From: Phycisphaerales bacterium
Lineage (GTDB): Bacteria; Planctomycetota; Phycisphaerae; Phycisphaerales; UBA1924
Direction of reading: 5' to 3'
Assembly (NCBI GenBank): GCA_035627955.1
Contig: DASPKU010000015.1
Coordinates: 62,001 to 126,000, forward strand
DNA length: 64,000 bases
Position numbers and translations under genes: made by a program. Below, piece after piece: positions 40,799 to 48,998 of this stretch; the first letter of the stretch is position 1; each line of letters begins with the position of its first letter. The notes under the pieces are model-generated. The model was not told where the DNA came from, made no database searches, and worked only from the letters and a program-made list of their open reading frames with translations.

Positions 40799-40804
40799 AG
40801 CCTA
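40799..40804 (-). promoter_or_regulatory. -10-like TAGGCT box before the secreted protein
   Basis: TAGGCT on the minus strand is one mismatch from TAGACT and lies 7 nt before the ATG at 40791. The supporting evidence is only the recurrence of the spacing. Confidence 0.25.
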
Positions 40805-40897
40805 CCGGGTGGCCGCGCGGCGGCAATGGCTTTCTTTCCGCCTTCCTATCTTCGCGGCTTCGTTCCGCCTTCGCGGCCTCCGCGTTGAAGGCCCGTA

Positions 40898-42061
40898 TCA
40901 CTGGCGGGGCTGCGCGGTGGTCGAAACGGGCGCGGCGGGGTGGGGGTGGATGCCGGTGGTGGTGATGGTGATGGGTTTGATGTGGCCATGGGTGTCGAAG
41001 GTCATGGGCTCGATGCAGACCTCGCGGTGGTCGCGTTCTTTGGTGCCGGCGGGGCGGCGGTGGTAGACGATGGCCCATTGGTCGCTGCCCTCTCCGCCTG
41101 CGGCGGGGCCGGGGAGGCGGAGGACGGAGTGGTGGCCGGCGCCGGTGGCGATGGATGGGTCCTGGATCAGCACCTTGCCGACGCGGTTGAAGGGGCCGAG
41201 CGGGGAACCCCCACCGTCGGCGATGGCGTAGGCGACGCTGTAGTCGGGGCCTGTCCAGCCGCCCTCGGACCACATGAAGTAGAGCTTGCCGTTGCGGCGG
41301 AACATCATGGGGCCCTCGACGTAGCCCTCTGGGGTGATCTCCTTGAACGTCGTGCCGTCGGCGAAGGGGATAAGCGAGCGGAAGTCGTCGGCGAGTCTGG
41401 CGATGTTGCAGTGGCGCCAGCCGCCGTAGACGAGGTAGTGCGTGCCGTCGTCGTCCTTGAACACGAACTGGTCGATGGGCTGGGCGCCGTTGTGGAACTC
41501 GCCGACGAGCGGCTTGCCGATGAGGTCTTCGAAGGGGCCGTCGGGCGTGTCGCTGACGGCGACGCCGATGCCGCCGAGCTCGTTGCTGTTCTGGATGTCG
41601 TTGGCGCTGAAGAAGAGGTAGTAGCGGCCGTGCTTCTCGATGGCGGCGGGGGCCCACATGGCGCGCTTCGCCCAGGTGACCTGCTTGGTCGAGATGATGC
41701 GCGGGTGCCAGGTCCAGTGGATGAGGTCGGGCGAGCTGAACGCGTCGAGGTGCGTCTGGCGGGCGTAGGGCGCGGAGTAGGTCGGGTAGATCCAGTAGCG
41801 ATCGCCGAAGCGCACGGCCTCGGGGTCGGCGTACCAGCCGGGGAGGATGGGGTTGCCGGACCACGCTCGGACGTTTGTGGAGCGGGTGACCTGCTCATAG
41901 ATGGCTGCCGCCTCTTCGTCAGTCAGAGCGGCGGCGACGGGTTCCCCTTTGCGCCACCCGGCTGCACCGTTCGGACGCGTGCCGTCGAGTTTGCAGGCGC
42001 AGCCCATAGCCGTGAGGATGGTCGCGAAGAAGACCGCGGCGATAGTGATCTCGGTCCGCAT
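40898..42061 (-). CDS. Glycoside hydrolase family 43-like lipoprotein
   Basis: The 387-residue protein has a lipoprotein signal peptide with a lipobox near LTAMGC (lipidated Cys about residue 21). A five-bladed beta-propeller glycosidase follows. The three acidic catalytic residues of GH43 are visible as YADPEA (general base Asp), IDQFVF (pKa-modulating Asp) and VEGPMMF (acid Glu). Activity on arabinan, xylan or related polysaccharides is expected; the substrate cannot be told. The ATG 42061 follows GGAAAGGG at 5 nt; a GTG at 42067 is an alternative. The ThrE-like gene lies 12 bp away upstream. Confidence 0.88.
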   Translation of the reverse strand: MRTEITIAAVFFATILTAMGCACKLDGTRPNGAAGWRKGEPVAAALTDEEAAAIYEQVTRSTNVRAWSGNPILPGWYADPEAVRFGDRYWIYPTYSAPYARQTHLDAFSSPDLIHWTWHPRIISTKQVTWAKRAMWAPAAIEKHGRYYLFFSANDIQNSNELGGIGVAVSDTPDGPFEDLIGKPLVGEFHNGAQPIDQFVFKDDDGTHYLVYGGWRHCNIARLADDFRSLIPFADGTTFKEITPEGYVEGPMMFRRNGKLYFMWSEGGWTGPDYSVAYAIADGGGSPLGPFNRVGKVLIQDPSIATGAGHHSVLRLPGPAAGGEGSDQWAIVYHRRPAGTKERDHREVCIEPMTFDTHGHIKPITITTTGIHPHPAAPVSTTAQPRQ

Positions 42062-42073
42062 GTTCACCCTTTC

Positions 42074-43330
42074 CTACAAGGCGCGGCGTGGCGGGACGGC
42101 GGCGTTGGCGAGCAGCAGGCCGACGACGAGCGCGACCATGATGACGAACATCGTGACGGCGGTCTCGACCCCCATGACCACGTTCTTGCCCATCAAGGTG
42201 GTCAGGCTGATGAGGCCCACGGCCCCGGGGACGAGGATCATGAGGCCGGGCAGGAGCGTCGTTGCGGCGGGGCGGTCGGTCAGGCGGGTGAAGATGTTGC
42301 TGGCGATGCCGACGACGAGCGCGCCGCCGGCAGCGCCGAGCTCGGGGCCGACGGCAAGGCCGGCGTAACGGGATGCGTAGAAGGCGAGGAAGACCGCGGC
42401 GGTGATCCAGGGGACGTCGCGGGCGACGCCCTTGAAGATCACGATGAGCGGCCAGGGGATTGCGAGCAGCGCCGCGGGCAGTGCCCACCAGGGGAGCGGT
42501 GCGGACTCGCCGGAGGCCGTGAACTGGAGGACGGTCGCGAGCTTCTGGCCGATGGCGACGCCGAAGACGAGCAGCAGGAACGTCATCGACGCGCCCATGA
42601 GGCGCGAGGTGCCGGCGACGAGGTGCTTTGTGGCGAGCTCGTTCATGCCCAGGGTGAGGGAGAGGCCGGGGAGGAGGACGATGAGCCCCGCGAGCATGAC
42701 GGTCTGGGGCGAGAGGGGTGTGAGCCACTCGGCGCAGACCATCGAAAGAAGGGCCGCGAGGGCGCCGGCGGCGAACTCGATGACCCAGGCCCAGCGCGTG
42801 CGCATGCCGCCGAACACGGTGAGCGTGCCGAGGGTGAGGCCGACGGCGGCGGCGCAAACGAGCTCACGCCAGCCGCCGCCGAAGAAGATGGAGACCGCGG
42901 CCGAGGACCCGGCAAAGGCGAGGGCGGTGAGCCACGGTCCGTAGCGGGGCCTGGCGGCGAGCTCGATGCGGATGCGCTCGGTTCCCTGTGCGGGCGTGAG
43001 GGTTCCGGCGGCGACCTTGAGGAGGATGGTGTTGAGGGCGCTGAGCCGCTCGAGGTTGACGCCGCCGGATTCGACGCGGATGAGGTGGGTCACGTCCTCG
43101 CCACCCTCGCCCCCGCCCTCGCCCGCGCCCGTGTCGATCGAGGCGAAGACGCCGGTGGGCATGGCGAAGACCTGGGCTTTGACGCCGAGGGCCTGCGCGC
43201 ACTGCGAGATGGCGTTCTCGAGGCGGTTGGCGGTGGCGCCGTAGGTGGAGAGCGCGCCCGCCATGGTGACGAGGAACTCGCCCCGTTCGTCCTTGTGCCT
43301 GGCCGCGGAACGTTCGATGGCCTCGATCAC
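42074..43330 (-). CDS. ThrE-family threonine/serine exporter-like protein
   Basis: The 418-residue membrane protein has an N-terminal soluble domain (about 1-120). This is followed by about ten membrane helices in two blocks, with GLIVLLPGLSLTLGMNELAT and GLMILVPGAVGLISLTTLM, matching the ThrE/ThrE_2 two-domain arrangement of amino-acid exporters. The GTG start at 43330 is the best candidate, though no Shine-Dalgarno sequence is visible and the frame is open far upstream. The substrate (Thr, Ser or another small molecule) is not defined. Confidence 0.82.
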   Translation of the reverse strand: MIEAIERSAARHKDERGEFLVTMAGALSTYGATANRLENAISQCAQALGVKAQVFAMPTGVFASIDTGAGEGGGEGGEDVTHLIRVESGGVNLERLSALNTILLKVAAGTLTPAQGTERIRIELAARPRYGPWLTALAFAGSSAAVSIFFGGGWRELVCAAAVGLTLGTLTVFGGMRTRWAWVIEFAAGALAALLSMVCAEWLTPLSPQTVMLAGLIVLLPGLSLTLGMNELATKHLVAGTSRLMGASMTFLLLVFGVAIGQKLATVLQFTASGESAPLPWWALPAALLAIPWPLIVIFKGVARDVPWITAAVFLAFYASRYAGLAVGPELGAAGGALVVGIASNIFTRLTDRPAATTLLPGLMILVPGAVGLISLTTLMGKNVVMGVETAVTMFVIMVALVVGLLLANAAVPPRRAL

Positions 43331-43825
43331 GGGGGACCGTAGGAGGAGGGAAGGCAGGTACGCGGAGTTCCGCGGAAGGGCGGAGTTGCGCGGAGGGGGA
43401 GTTTGGGTGTGCGGCTTGAGTGGGGTTGAACTGTGCGGTTGATGTGGTCGGGTGTGGTTGAGGTGACCGCGCGTGCTGATCGAGCAAGGGTGTGCTGAGA
43501 GTGGGCGGGCAGCGTTGGTGGTTGGGTGCGATGGGCTCGTTTGCCGGGTTGTGTGGATCGATCTGTGCTCGGACCCATTGGGGGAGGACGGGGAGTGCAC
43601 GGAGTTGATTGAGGCAGGCGCGGGCGGCGCCGCGGCGGAGGGCTGCGTCCGCCGCTTGAGGCCGCACAGGTTCCGTACAGATGGCCTGCATGGGCGGGAG
43701 AATACCAAACGCATTCCGAATCGCAAGTGTTCTCTGGATGGAACAGGAGCACCGGTCGGGAGACCGGTGCCACCAGGAGCTGTAAAGACGTGTTTCTGCA
43801 CGTTTCTTTTGTCGTTTCCGAAACA
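43331..43825. other. Intergenic region between thrE-like gene and unknown gene
   Basis: Nearly 500 bp without a supported gene. It contains a perfect 9-bp hairpin GCACCGGTC-GGGA-GACCGGTGC at 43749-43770. The right end is AT-richer, leading to the promoter of the next gene. Confidence 0.5.
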
Positions 43826-43854
43826 TTGACTGAGCCGGTGCGAACCTCTAGTCT
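43826..43854 (+). promoter_or_regulatory. Predicted promoter with -10 box just before a GTG start
   Basis: TTGACT (43826-43831), a 17-nt spacer and TAGTCT (43849-43854) make the best -35/-10 pair in the window. The GTG start is only 9 nt later, so the transcript would be leaderless or nearly so. Confidence 0.65.
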
Positions 43855-43863
43855 GGAGCCCCT

Positions 43864-45108
43864 GTGACGACCTTTGCAACACCAACTCCCTCGCACCCCT
43901 CGGCCCCGAACACGTTCGAGGCGGACACGGTGCAGGCACTCGCGATGGTGCGCGCGACCTTCTCGCAGCTCGTCGAGGCCAAGTGCCCGGGCAACCCGTC
44001 GGTGTCGGATATCGCGGACACGTTCGGGATCCACCGCAAGCTCGCGTGGCAGGTTGGCAAGGTCGCGTACTCAGCGGACCCGTTCCACGCGGCCAAGCAC
44101 ATGCCCAGCGCGAAGAGCACCGAGGTCTGGCTGAAGGCAGCGGCCAGGGCGGGCTGCGAGACGCCGGTCGTTGAGAGCGCGACGGCGGCGGCGACGCGGT
44201 TCCACTCGCTCGCGGCGACGCACTCGCGGACGGAGCAGGAGTTCGAGATGCTGCTCGAATCCTGCACGCGCGCCGACGACGCCGCCCACATGAAGTGGCG
44301 GCAGCAGTCGTTCCACGGGAACAGCTTCGTCTGGGGCGCGCACTGCAAGGTGCTGCTCTCGCTGTCGGTGCTGCACCCCTCGGCCGACAAGCCCCACTTC
44401 TTCCACATCGCGCAGCTGCGCGGGCTCATGGGGTTCCGGCAGACGCGCCAGAACGTCAAGTGGCTGGTGAGCGCGTCGGTCGTTGCAGACGACGCCGCGA
44501 AGGCGAACACGGGCTTGCAGCGGATGCCGCTGGACCCCGCGGCCGCGGGGGAGCACGGGGGCGTGCCGGTGATCCCCCGCTTCTGCTCCAACCCCATGCC
44601 CAAGTTCTCGCGGCGCGTGGTCGGCGGGATGACGTACGACGAGTTCGTTTCCGGTCCGATCGGGCAGACCGGCGAGCGGACGCTGGTGACGGGCGAGGTG
44701 ATCCGCAACCTGGGGGCGGCGCACGCAACGGAGCACGACAAGGTCGCCCACTTCGGCGCGAGCGTGCGGATCCCTGCCGAGGTGTTCCACTACGACATGT
44801 TCGTGCACCGCTCGCTGTTCGGGCCGGTGCAGCGCGAGCTGGTGATGTTCAGCGACCTCAACTCGAACATCGCGTTTGCGCCCTCGGACACGCTGCCGAT
44901 CCCCGAGCGCGTGCAGGACCTTGGGCGCGGGATCGGTCTGGCGCAGACGCCCGACCTGCCCGGGTACCAGGAACTGGCCGCGAGCGTGTTCCAGCTGCTG
45001 GGCGAGAACCCCGACGAATACGAGCTGTACCGCGCCCGCGTGGCGTACCCGCCGATGCCTACGAGCGTGATGTTCCGGCACCCCTTGCCGGAGCGTGCGC
45101 CCGAGTGA
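43864..45108 (+). CDS. Uncharacterised protein with possible N-terminal helix-turn-helix
   Basis: The 414-residue soluble protein is of unknown family. Residues 25-70 (TVQALAMVRATFSQLVEA..PSVSDIADTFGIHRKLAWQVGK) fit a helix-turn-helix followed by an extended region. The rest is mixed alpha/beta with conserved-looking aromatic clusters (NSFVWGAHCKV, VFHYDMFVHRSLFG). No enzymatic motif is seen. A GTG start is used, with a strong promoter directly upstream. It may be a transcription regulator with a large ligand-binding domain, but this is only a guess. The next gene starts 43 bp downstream. Confidence 0.6.
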   Translation: MTTFATPTPSHPSAPNTFEADTVQALAMVRATFSQLVEAKCPGNPSVSDIADTFGIHRKLAWQVGKVAYSADPFHAAKHMPSAKSTEVWLKAAARAGCETPVVESATAAATRFHSLAATHSRTEQEFEMLLESCTRADDAAHMKWRQQSFHGNSFVWGAHCKVLLSLSVLHPSADKPHFFHIAQLRGLMGFRQTRQNVKWLVSASVVADDAAKANTGLQRMPLDPAAAGEHGGVPVIPRFCSNPMPKFSRRVVGGMTYDEFVSGPIGQTGERTLVTGEVIRNLGAAHATEHDKVAHFGASVRIPAEVFHYDMFVHRSLFGPVQRELVMFSDLNSNIAFAPSDTLPIPERVQDLGRGIGLAQTPDLPGYQELAASVFQLLGENPDEYELYRARVAYPPMPTSVMFRHPLPERAPE

Positions 45109-45151
45109 TTCCCGCTGGAGAGATCAGAGAACCGTACTCAGGAGAATGATG

Positions 45152-45988
45152 ATGAAGAAGACCGTCCTTGCCCCCCTCGCACTGCTCGCCCTCGTGTCCG
45201 GCGCGCCGGCACTTGGCCAGACCGTGTCCACCTTCGAAGGTCTCGCCGAGAACTTCTACGGCGGCACGTTCACCCACGACGGCATCGTGTTCCGCGACTG
45301 CAACAACGTCGGGGGCGTGTTCCCCACGGGCGAGACCTTCGTGCCCGAAGACATCGGCTTCGACTTCATCATCGAGAACAGCACGTACTTCTACAACGAC
45401 TTCCTTACGTGGGGCAGCCCGGTCAACACCCTGACTTTCGGGACCGCTTACGTGGTGGGCGACAACCTCTCGCTGGGCGCGTTCGCCAAGTGCTGGATGG
45501 ACCTGCCGCAGGCCGCGAACACGCTGACGTTCGACATGGCCTACTACGAGAACGGCCCGTGGGGCGGCATCCAGTTCATCATGGAGGCCTACGACAACGA
45601 CGTGCTGGTGGACACGGACGTGATCACGCTCGCCGACGGCGGCGGACGCGACAACATCATGACCAACACGATGACGGTGTCGGCGCCGTCGTTCAACAAG
45701 GTGTACCTGCGGGCGAGCTACAACGGCCAGTTCTCGGCGCCGCGCCTGATGATCGACGACCTGACCGTCACCTACAACCAGGGCGGCCCCACCTGCGGCC
45801 CGCAGGACTTCAACGGCGATGGTGACAGCGGCACCGACCAGGACATCGAGGCGTTCTTCGCGTGCCTGGGCGGCACCTGCTGTGATACGTGCTGGAGCGC
45901 CGGCGCCGACTTCAACGGCGACGGCGACATCGGCACCGACCAGGACATCGAGGCGTTCTTCCGCGTGCTGGGCGGCGGGACGTGCTGA
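45152..45988 (+). CDS. Secreted protein with two GC-type dockerin repeats
   Basis: The 278-residue exported protein has a signal peptide (KKTVLAPLALLALVSGAPALGQ, cleavage after about residue 23). A beta-rich domain of unknown type covers about 25-210. It ends with two calcium-loop repeats, DFNGDGDSGTDQDIEAFF and DFNGDGDIGTDQDIEAFF, separated by a Cys-rich link and ending in Cys. The repeats match the tail of the FG-GAP protein at 37859-39370, which has only one. Three consecutive in-frame ATGs occur at 45146, 45149 and 45152; the last has AGGAG 7 nt upstream. Confidence 0.82.
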   Translation: MKKTVLAPLALLALVSGAPALGQTVSTFEGLAENFYGGTFTHDGIVFRDCNNVGGVFPTGETFVPEDIGFDFIIENSTYFYNDFLTWGSPVNTLTFGTAYVVGDNLSLGAFAKCWMDLPQAANTLTFDMAYYENGPWGGIQFIMEAYDNDVLVDTDVITLADGGGRDNIMTNTMTVSAPSFNKVYLRASYNGQFSAPRLMIDDLTVTYNQGGPTCGPQDFNGDGDSGTDQDIEAFFACLGGTCCDTCWSAGADFNGDGDIGTDQDIEAFFRVLGGGTC

Positions 45989-46017
45989 GTTGACGTAAGA
46001 ACTTGAGCTTTCTCGAG

Positions 46018-46044
46018 AGAGGGCGCCGGCGGGCGCCCTCTTTT
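46018..46044 (+). terminator. Intrinsic terminator after the dockerin gene
   Basis: AGAGGGCGCC (46018-46027) pairs with GGCGCCCTCT (46032-46041), followed by TTT. It lies 30 bp after the stop. Confidence 0.8.
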
Positions 46045-46210
46045 CGTTGCGTGCTCGATCTTTCTTGGGATTTTCCACGGCGCGCGTTCGCGTGTTCACC
46101 CGCCCCGCTGCGGCGGCGATCACGCGTTCTTGGCACCGGGGGTGTCGAGGACGCCACCCCCGGCGAGGTCCGTGCGCGGCCTCCGCCGCGACAGGCGCGA
46201 TGCGCGTTGG

Positions 46211-46323
46211 GAACTCGATGCTTACGCGATCGGCTCTTTTGAGAAGCTCAGCCAGGCGTCGGACCCGAAGAACTCGATCGCTTGCGCGATCGGCTCCTTA
46301 GAAGCTCAGCCGATGCGTCGGAC
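46211..46323. repeat. 54-bp direct repeat overlapping the 3' end of the VWA gene
   Basis: Copy A (46211-46264) and copy B (46270-46323) are about 80 percent alike. Both run GAACTCGAT, GCGATCGGCTC, AGAAGCTCAGCC, GCGTCGGAC. Copy B includes the last codons and stop of the minus-strand VWA gene; copy A is a decayed duplicate just downstream of it. Confidence 0.8.
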
Positions 46324-48996
46324 GAGGATGTCGAAGGGGACCAGGCAGAGGGCGCCCATCAGCAGCCAGGGCCAGAGGCGGAGCTGCTCGGTGCTCTTCT
46401 TCTCGGGGAGCTTGAGGGCGACCTGGCCGACGCGGGCGACGTCGCCGAGGGAGCGGGCGGTGATCTGGTCGAGGGTTTCGGTCGAGACGCCGAGGGTGCG
46501 GAACTCGGGTGAGAACGACTGAACGTAGCCGAAGGGGACGGTGGCGCTCTCGCCGTCGGGGTTGGCGGCGACGTCGGGGAGGCGCCAGGCGAACTGGTGG
46601 GAGCGGCCGTACTCGCCGCGGGGGACGACGGCGCTGAAGAGGCCGGGGGCCTCGCGCTTCACCTCCACGGCCTTGGCGCCCGCCTGGGGGTCGTAGGACA
46701 TGAGCTCGAGCACGCGGTCGGTGACGAAGTTGCCGGCGGGGTCGCGGAGGTCGGCGGTGAGGCGGATGGCGTCGTCGCGTTCCTCGTGCGCGACCTCGAC
46801 TTCAATGTCCTTCATCACGTCTCGCCCGGCGACGCTGCGGACGATCTGGGCCCACAGCTTGGCGAACTCGGGCCAGCGGATCCAGTCTTCGGCCCAGCGG
46901 GGCTTGGTGTCGGAGGTGAACGCGGCCGAGCGCCCCAGGCCGTAGCGCCACTTGGCGAGGATGGGGTCTCCCGCGTCGGAGATGAGGATGGTCTTGGCGG
47001 CCTCGCGGGCGGAGGTGGCGACGTAGCCGCCGAGCGGGGGCAGCTCGTCGACGTCGATCTCCTCGAGGGATTCGTCGTCGGTCATCTGCGAGACGACGAC
47101 AAGGCGCTCGACGAGCATGCTGTTGCTCGCCCGCAACGCCTCGCGGGTGAAGATCTGCGGGATGGAGTAGAAGTCGTTGGTGAAGTAGGCACGCCCTCCG
47201 CCCGCGCCGGCGATCTGCTCGAGCAGCTTCTGGTCGGCGCCCTCGCCGATGCCGACGGTGGAGATGGTGATGCCGTCGCTGGCCATGAGCTGGGCGATGT
47301 CGGGGTAGCCGAAGCCCTGGGTCTGGCCGTCGGAGAGGATGATGACGTGCTTCTTGCGGGCGGAGGACTGCTGCAGCATCGTGTGCGCGTCCTCCATGCC
47401 GGGGTAGAGGAACGTGCCGCCGCCGGCCTCGAGGGAGGAGATGCGGTCGTTGATGGTGGCTCGGTCGCCGGCGCTGGTGAGCTCGAGCAGGATCTCCGCT
47501 TCACTGTCGAAGCCGACCACCCCGATCTGGTCGCGGGGGTTGATGGCCTCGGCGGTGGCGACGGCGGCACGCTTCGCGAGCTGGATCTTGACCCCCTCCA
47601 TCGAGCCGGACTTATCGATTACGAGCACAATGGCGAGCGAGGGGCGGTTGAGGTCCTTCTGGATAGGCATGCGGACGGGCAGCACTTCTTCGATGGGCGT
47701 GTTGAAGTACCCGCCCAGGCCGAAGGACTGGTCGCCGCCGAGCATGACGAAGCCGCCGCCGAAGTCCTGCACGTAGGTGCGGACCATCTGCATCTGGCGC
47801 TGGGTCAGGCGGTCGGCGGGGACGTTGCTGAGGATAAAGGCGTCGAAGCCCAGGAGGTCGTCGAGGGTGGAGGGCACGCCGGAGGCGGGGCGGGTCTCGA
47901 CCTGCACGCCCTCGAGTCCCAGGGCGCTGCTGAGGTAGCTCTGCTGGGCCTCATCGCTGTCGACGTAGAGGACGCGCATCTCGCCGGGGACCACGGCTAC
48001 CGCGCGGACGCGGTTGTTCTCCACGCGCGTGTCCTGCTCGGCACGCACGGCGACGTCGATGGTGTGGAAGCCCTTCTCGCGGAAGTAGAGGCCGGGGAGG
48101 GCGATGGTGTTCTCGCCGGGCTTGAGCTGGCGCGACTCCTCGGCGATCGCGAAGCCGTCGCGGTAGACGACGAGCCTGGCGGGGGTGGCGACGGTGCTGG
48201 CGACGCGCAGCTCGGCGGTGAAGCCCTGGTTGATGCGGAGGCCCGAGGGGAGCGTGAGCTCGGCCGCGGCGACCTCGGCGGGCATGGGCTTGTCGAGGGC
48301 GACAGTGTGGAGCTGGCAACCCGCATCGAGGGCGGCGCGGTAGGTCTCCTGCCAATCCCCACGGTTGAAGTTGGCGTCGGTGAAAAGGTAGACGGCGCGG
48401 CCTTCGCCGACCTCGCCGGAGTTCATGGCGAGGCGGAGGGCGGCGCGGGCGTCGGTCTGCTCCCCCACTACTTCCTTGCGGAAGGACTCGATGGCGGCCA
48501 CGCGCTGCTGGAGGGCGGCGCGGTCCTGCTCGGGGGCGTTGTCGGTGACGAGCTTGGCGAGCTGCGTGTTGAGCGCGGTCAGCTGGGACTCGTGCGCGAC
48601 GAGGTCCTTGTGGGCGTCGGTCCAGCCGCTCCAGTCCTTCTGGCGGTCGACGAGGATGCGCGGGCGCTCGCCAAAGAGCACGACGCTGGCGCGGTGGCCC
48701 TTGCCGGAGGCTTCCTTGGCGAGGCGGTCGATATCGGCGAGCGCGGCCTCGAGGTTGTCCTTGCTCACGCTGCGGGAGACGTCGAGCAGGTAGAGCAGGT
48801 GCTGGGTGCCGGTAGTGCGCTCGAAGATGGGGCGGGCGAGGGCGGCGATGAGGAGGGCGGCGATGCAGACGCGGAGGAGCACGCTGGCGGTGCGGTAGCC
48901 GGCGTCGAGCTGGGCGTAGCTCTTGCGCCAGAACCACAGCACCCACAGCAGCAGCAGCGGCAACGCGAACCAGACCCAGCCGGCCTCCATCCGCAT
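46306..48996 (-). CDS. BatB/BatA-like VWA membrane protein with glutamine-amidotransferase-like fold
   Basis: The 896-residue protein has two N-terminal membrane helices (about 6-23 and 37-55) and a first VWA region (LLYLLDVSRSVS). The central part (MRVLYVDSDEAQQSYLSSAL, GGGFVMLGGDQSFG) resembles the amidotransferase-like fold of BatA-type proteins. The second VWA domain has a full MIDAS (VLVIDKSGSMEG, GGGTFL, ILSDGQTQG). A membrane helix lies near the C-terminus. It probably faces the periplasm and works with the MoxR ATPase and DUF58 protein encoded upstream. The ATG 48996 is 2 bp after the previous stop. Confidence 0.85.
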   Translation of the reverse strand: MRMEAGWVWFALPLLLLWVLWFWRKSYAQLDAGYRTASVLLRVCIAALLIAALARPIFERTTGTQHLLYLLDVSRSVSKDNLEAALADIDRLAKEASGKGHRASVVLFGERPRILVDRQKDWSGWTDAHKDLVAHESQLTALNTQLAKLVTDNAPEQDRAALQQRVAAIESFRKEVVGEQTDARAALRLAMNSGEVGEGRAVYLFTDANFNRGDWQETYRAALDAGCQLHTVALDKPMPAEVAAAELTLPSGLRINQGFTAELRVASTVATPARLVVYRDGFAIAEESRQLKPGENTIALPGLYFREKGFHTIDVAVRAEQDTRVENNRVRAVAVVPGEMRVLYVDSDEAQQSYLSSALGLEGVQVETRPASGVPSTLDDLLGFDAFILSNVPADRLTQRQMQMVRTYVQDFGGGFVMLGGDQSFGLGGYFNTPIEEVLPVRMPIQKDLNRPSLAIVLVIDKSGSMEGVKIQLAKRAAVATAEAINPRDQIGVVGFDSEAEILLELTSAGDRATINDRISSLEAGGGTFLYPGMEDAHTMLQQSSARKKHVIILSDGQTQGFGYPDIAQLMASDGITISTVGIGEGADQKLLEQIAGAGGGRAYFTNDFYSIPQIFTREALRASNSMLVERLVVVSQMTDDESLEEIDVDELPPLGGYVATSAREAAKTILISDAGDPILAKWRYGLGRSAAFTSDTKPRWAEDWIRWPEFAKLWAQIVRSVAGRDVMKDIEVEVAHEERDDAIRLTADLRDPAGNFVTDRVLELMSYDPQAGAKAVEVKREAPGLFSAVVPRGEYGRSHQFAWRLPDVAANPDGESATVPFGYVQSFSPEFRTLGVSTETLDQITARSLGDVARVGQVALKLPEKKSTEQLRLWPWLLMGALCLVPFDILVRRIG

Positions 48997-48998
48997 CG

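Noticed and set aside
42074-43939. Extension of the ThrE-like protein upstream to an ATG at 43939
   Set aside because: It would add 200 residues of Pro/Ser/Thr/His-rich low-complexity sequence and run across the promoter and start of the divergent gene at 43864.
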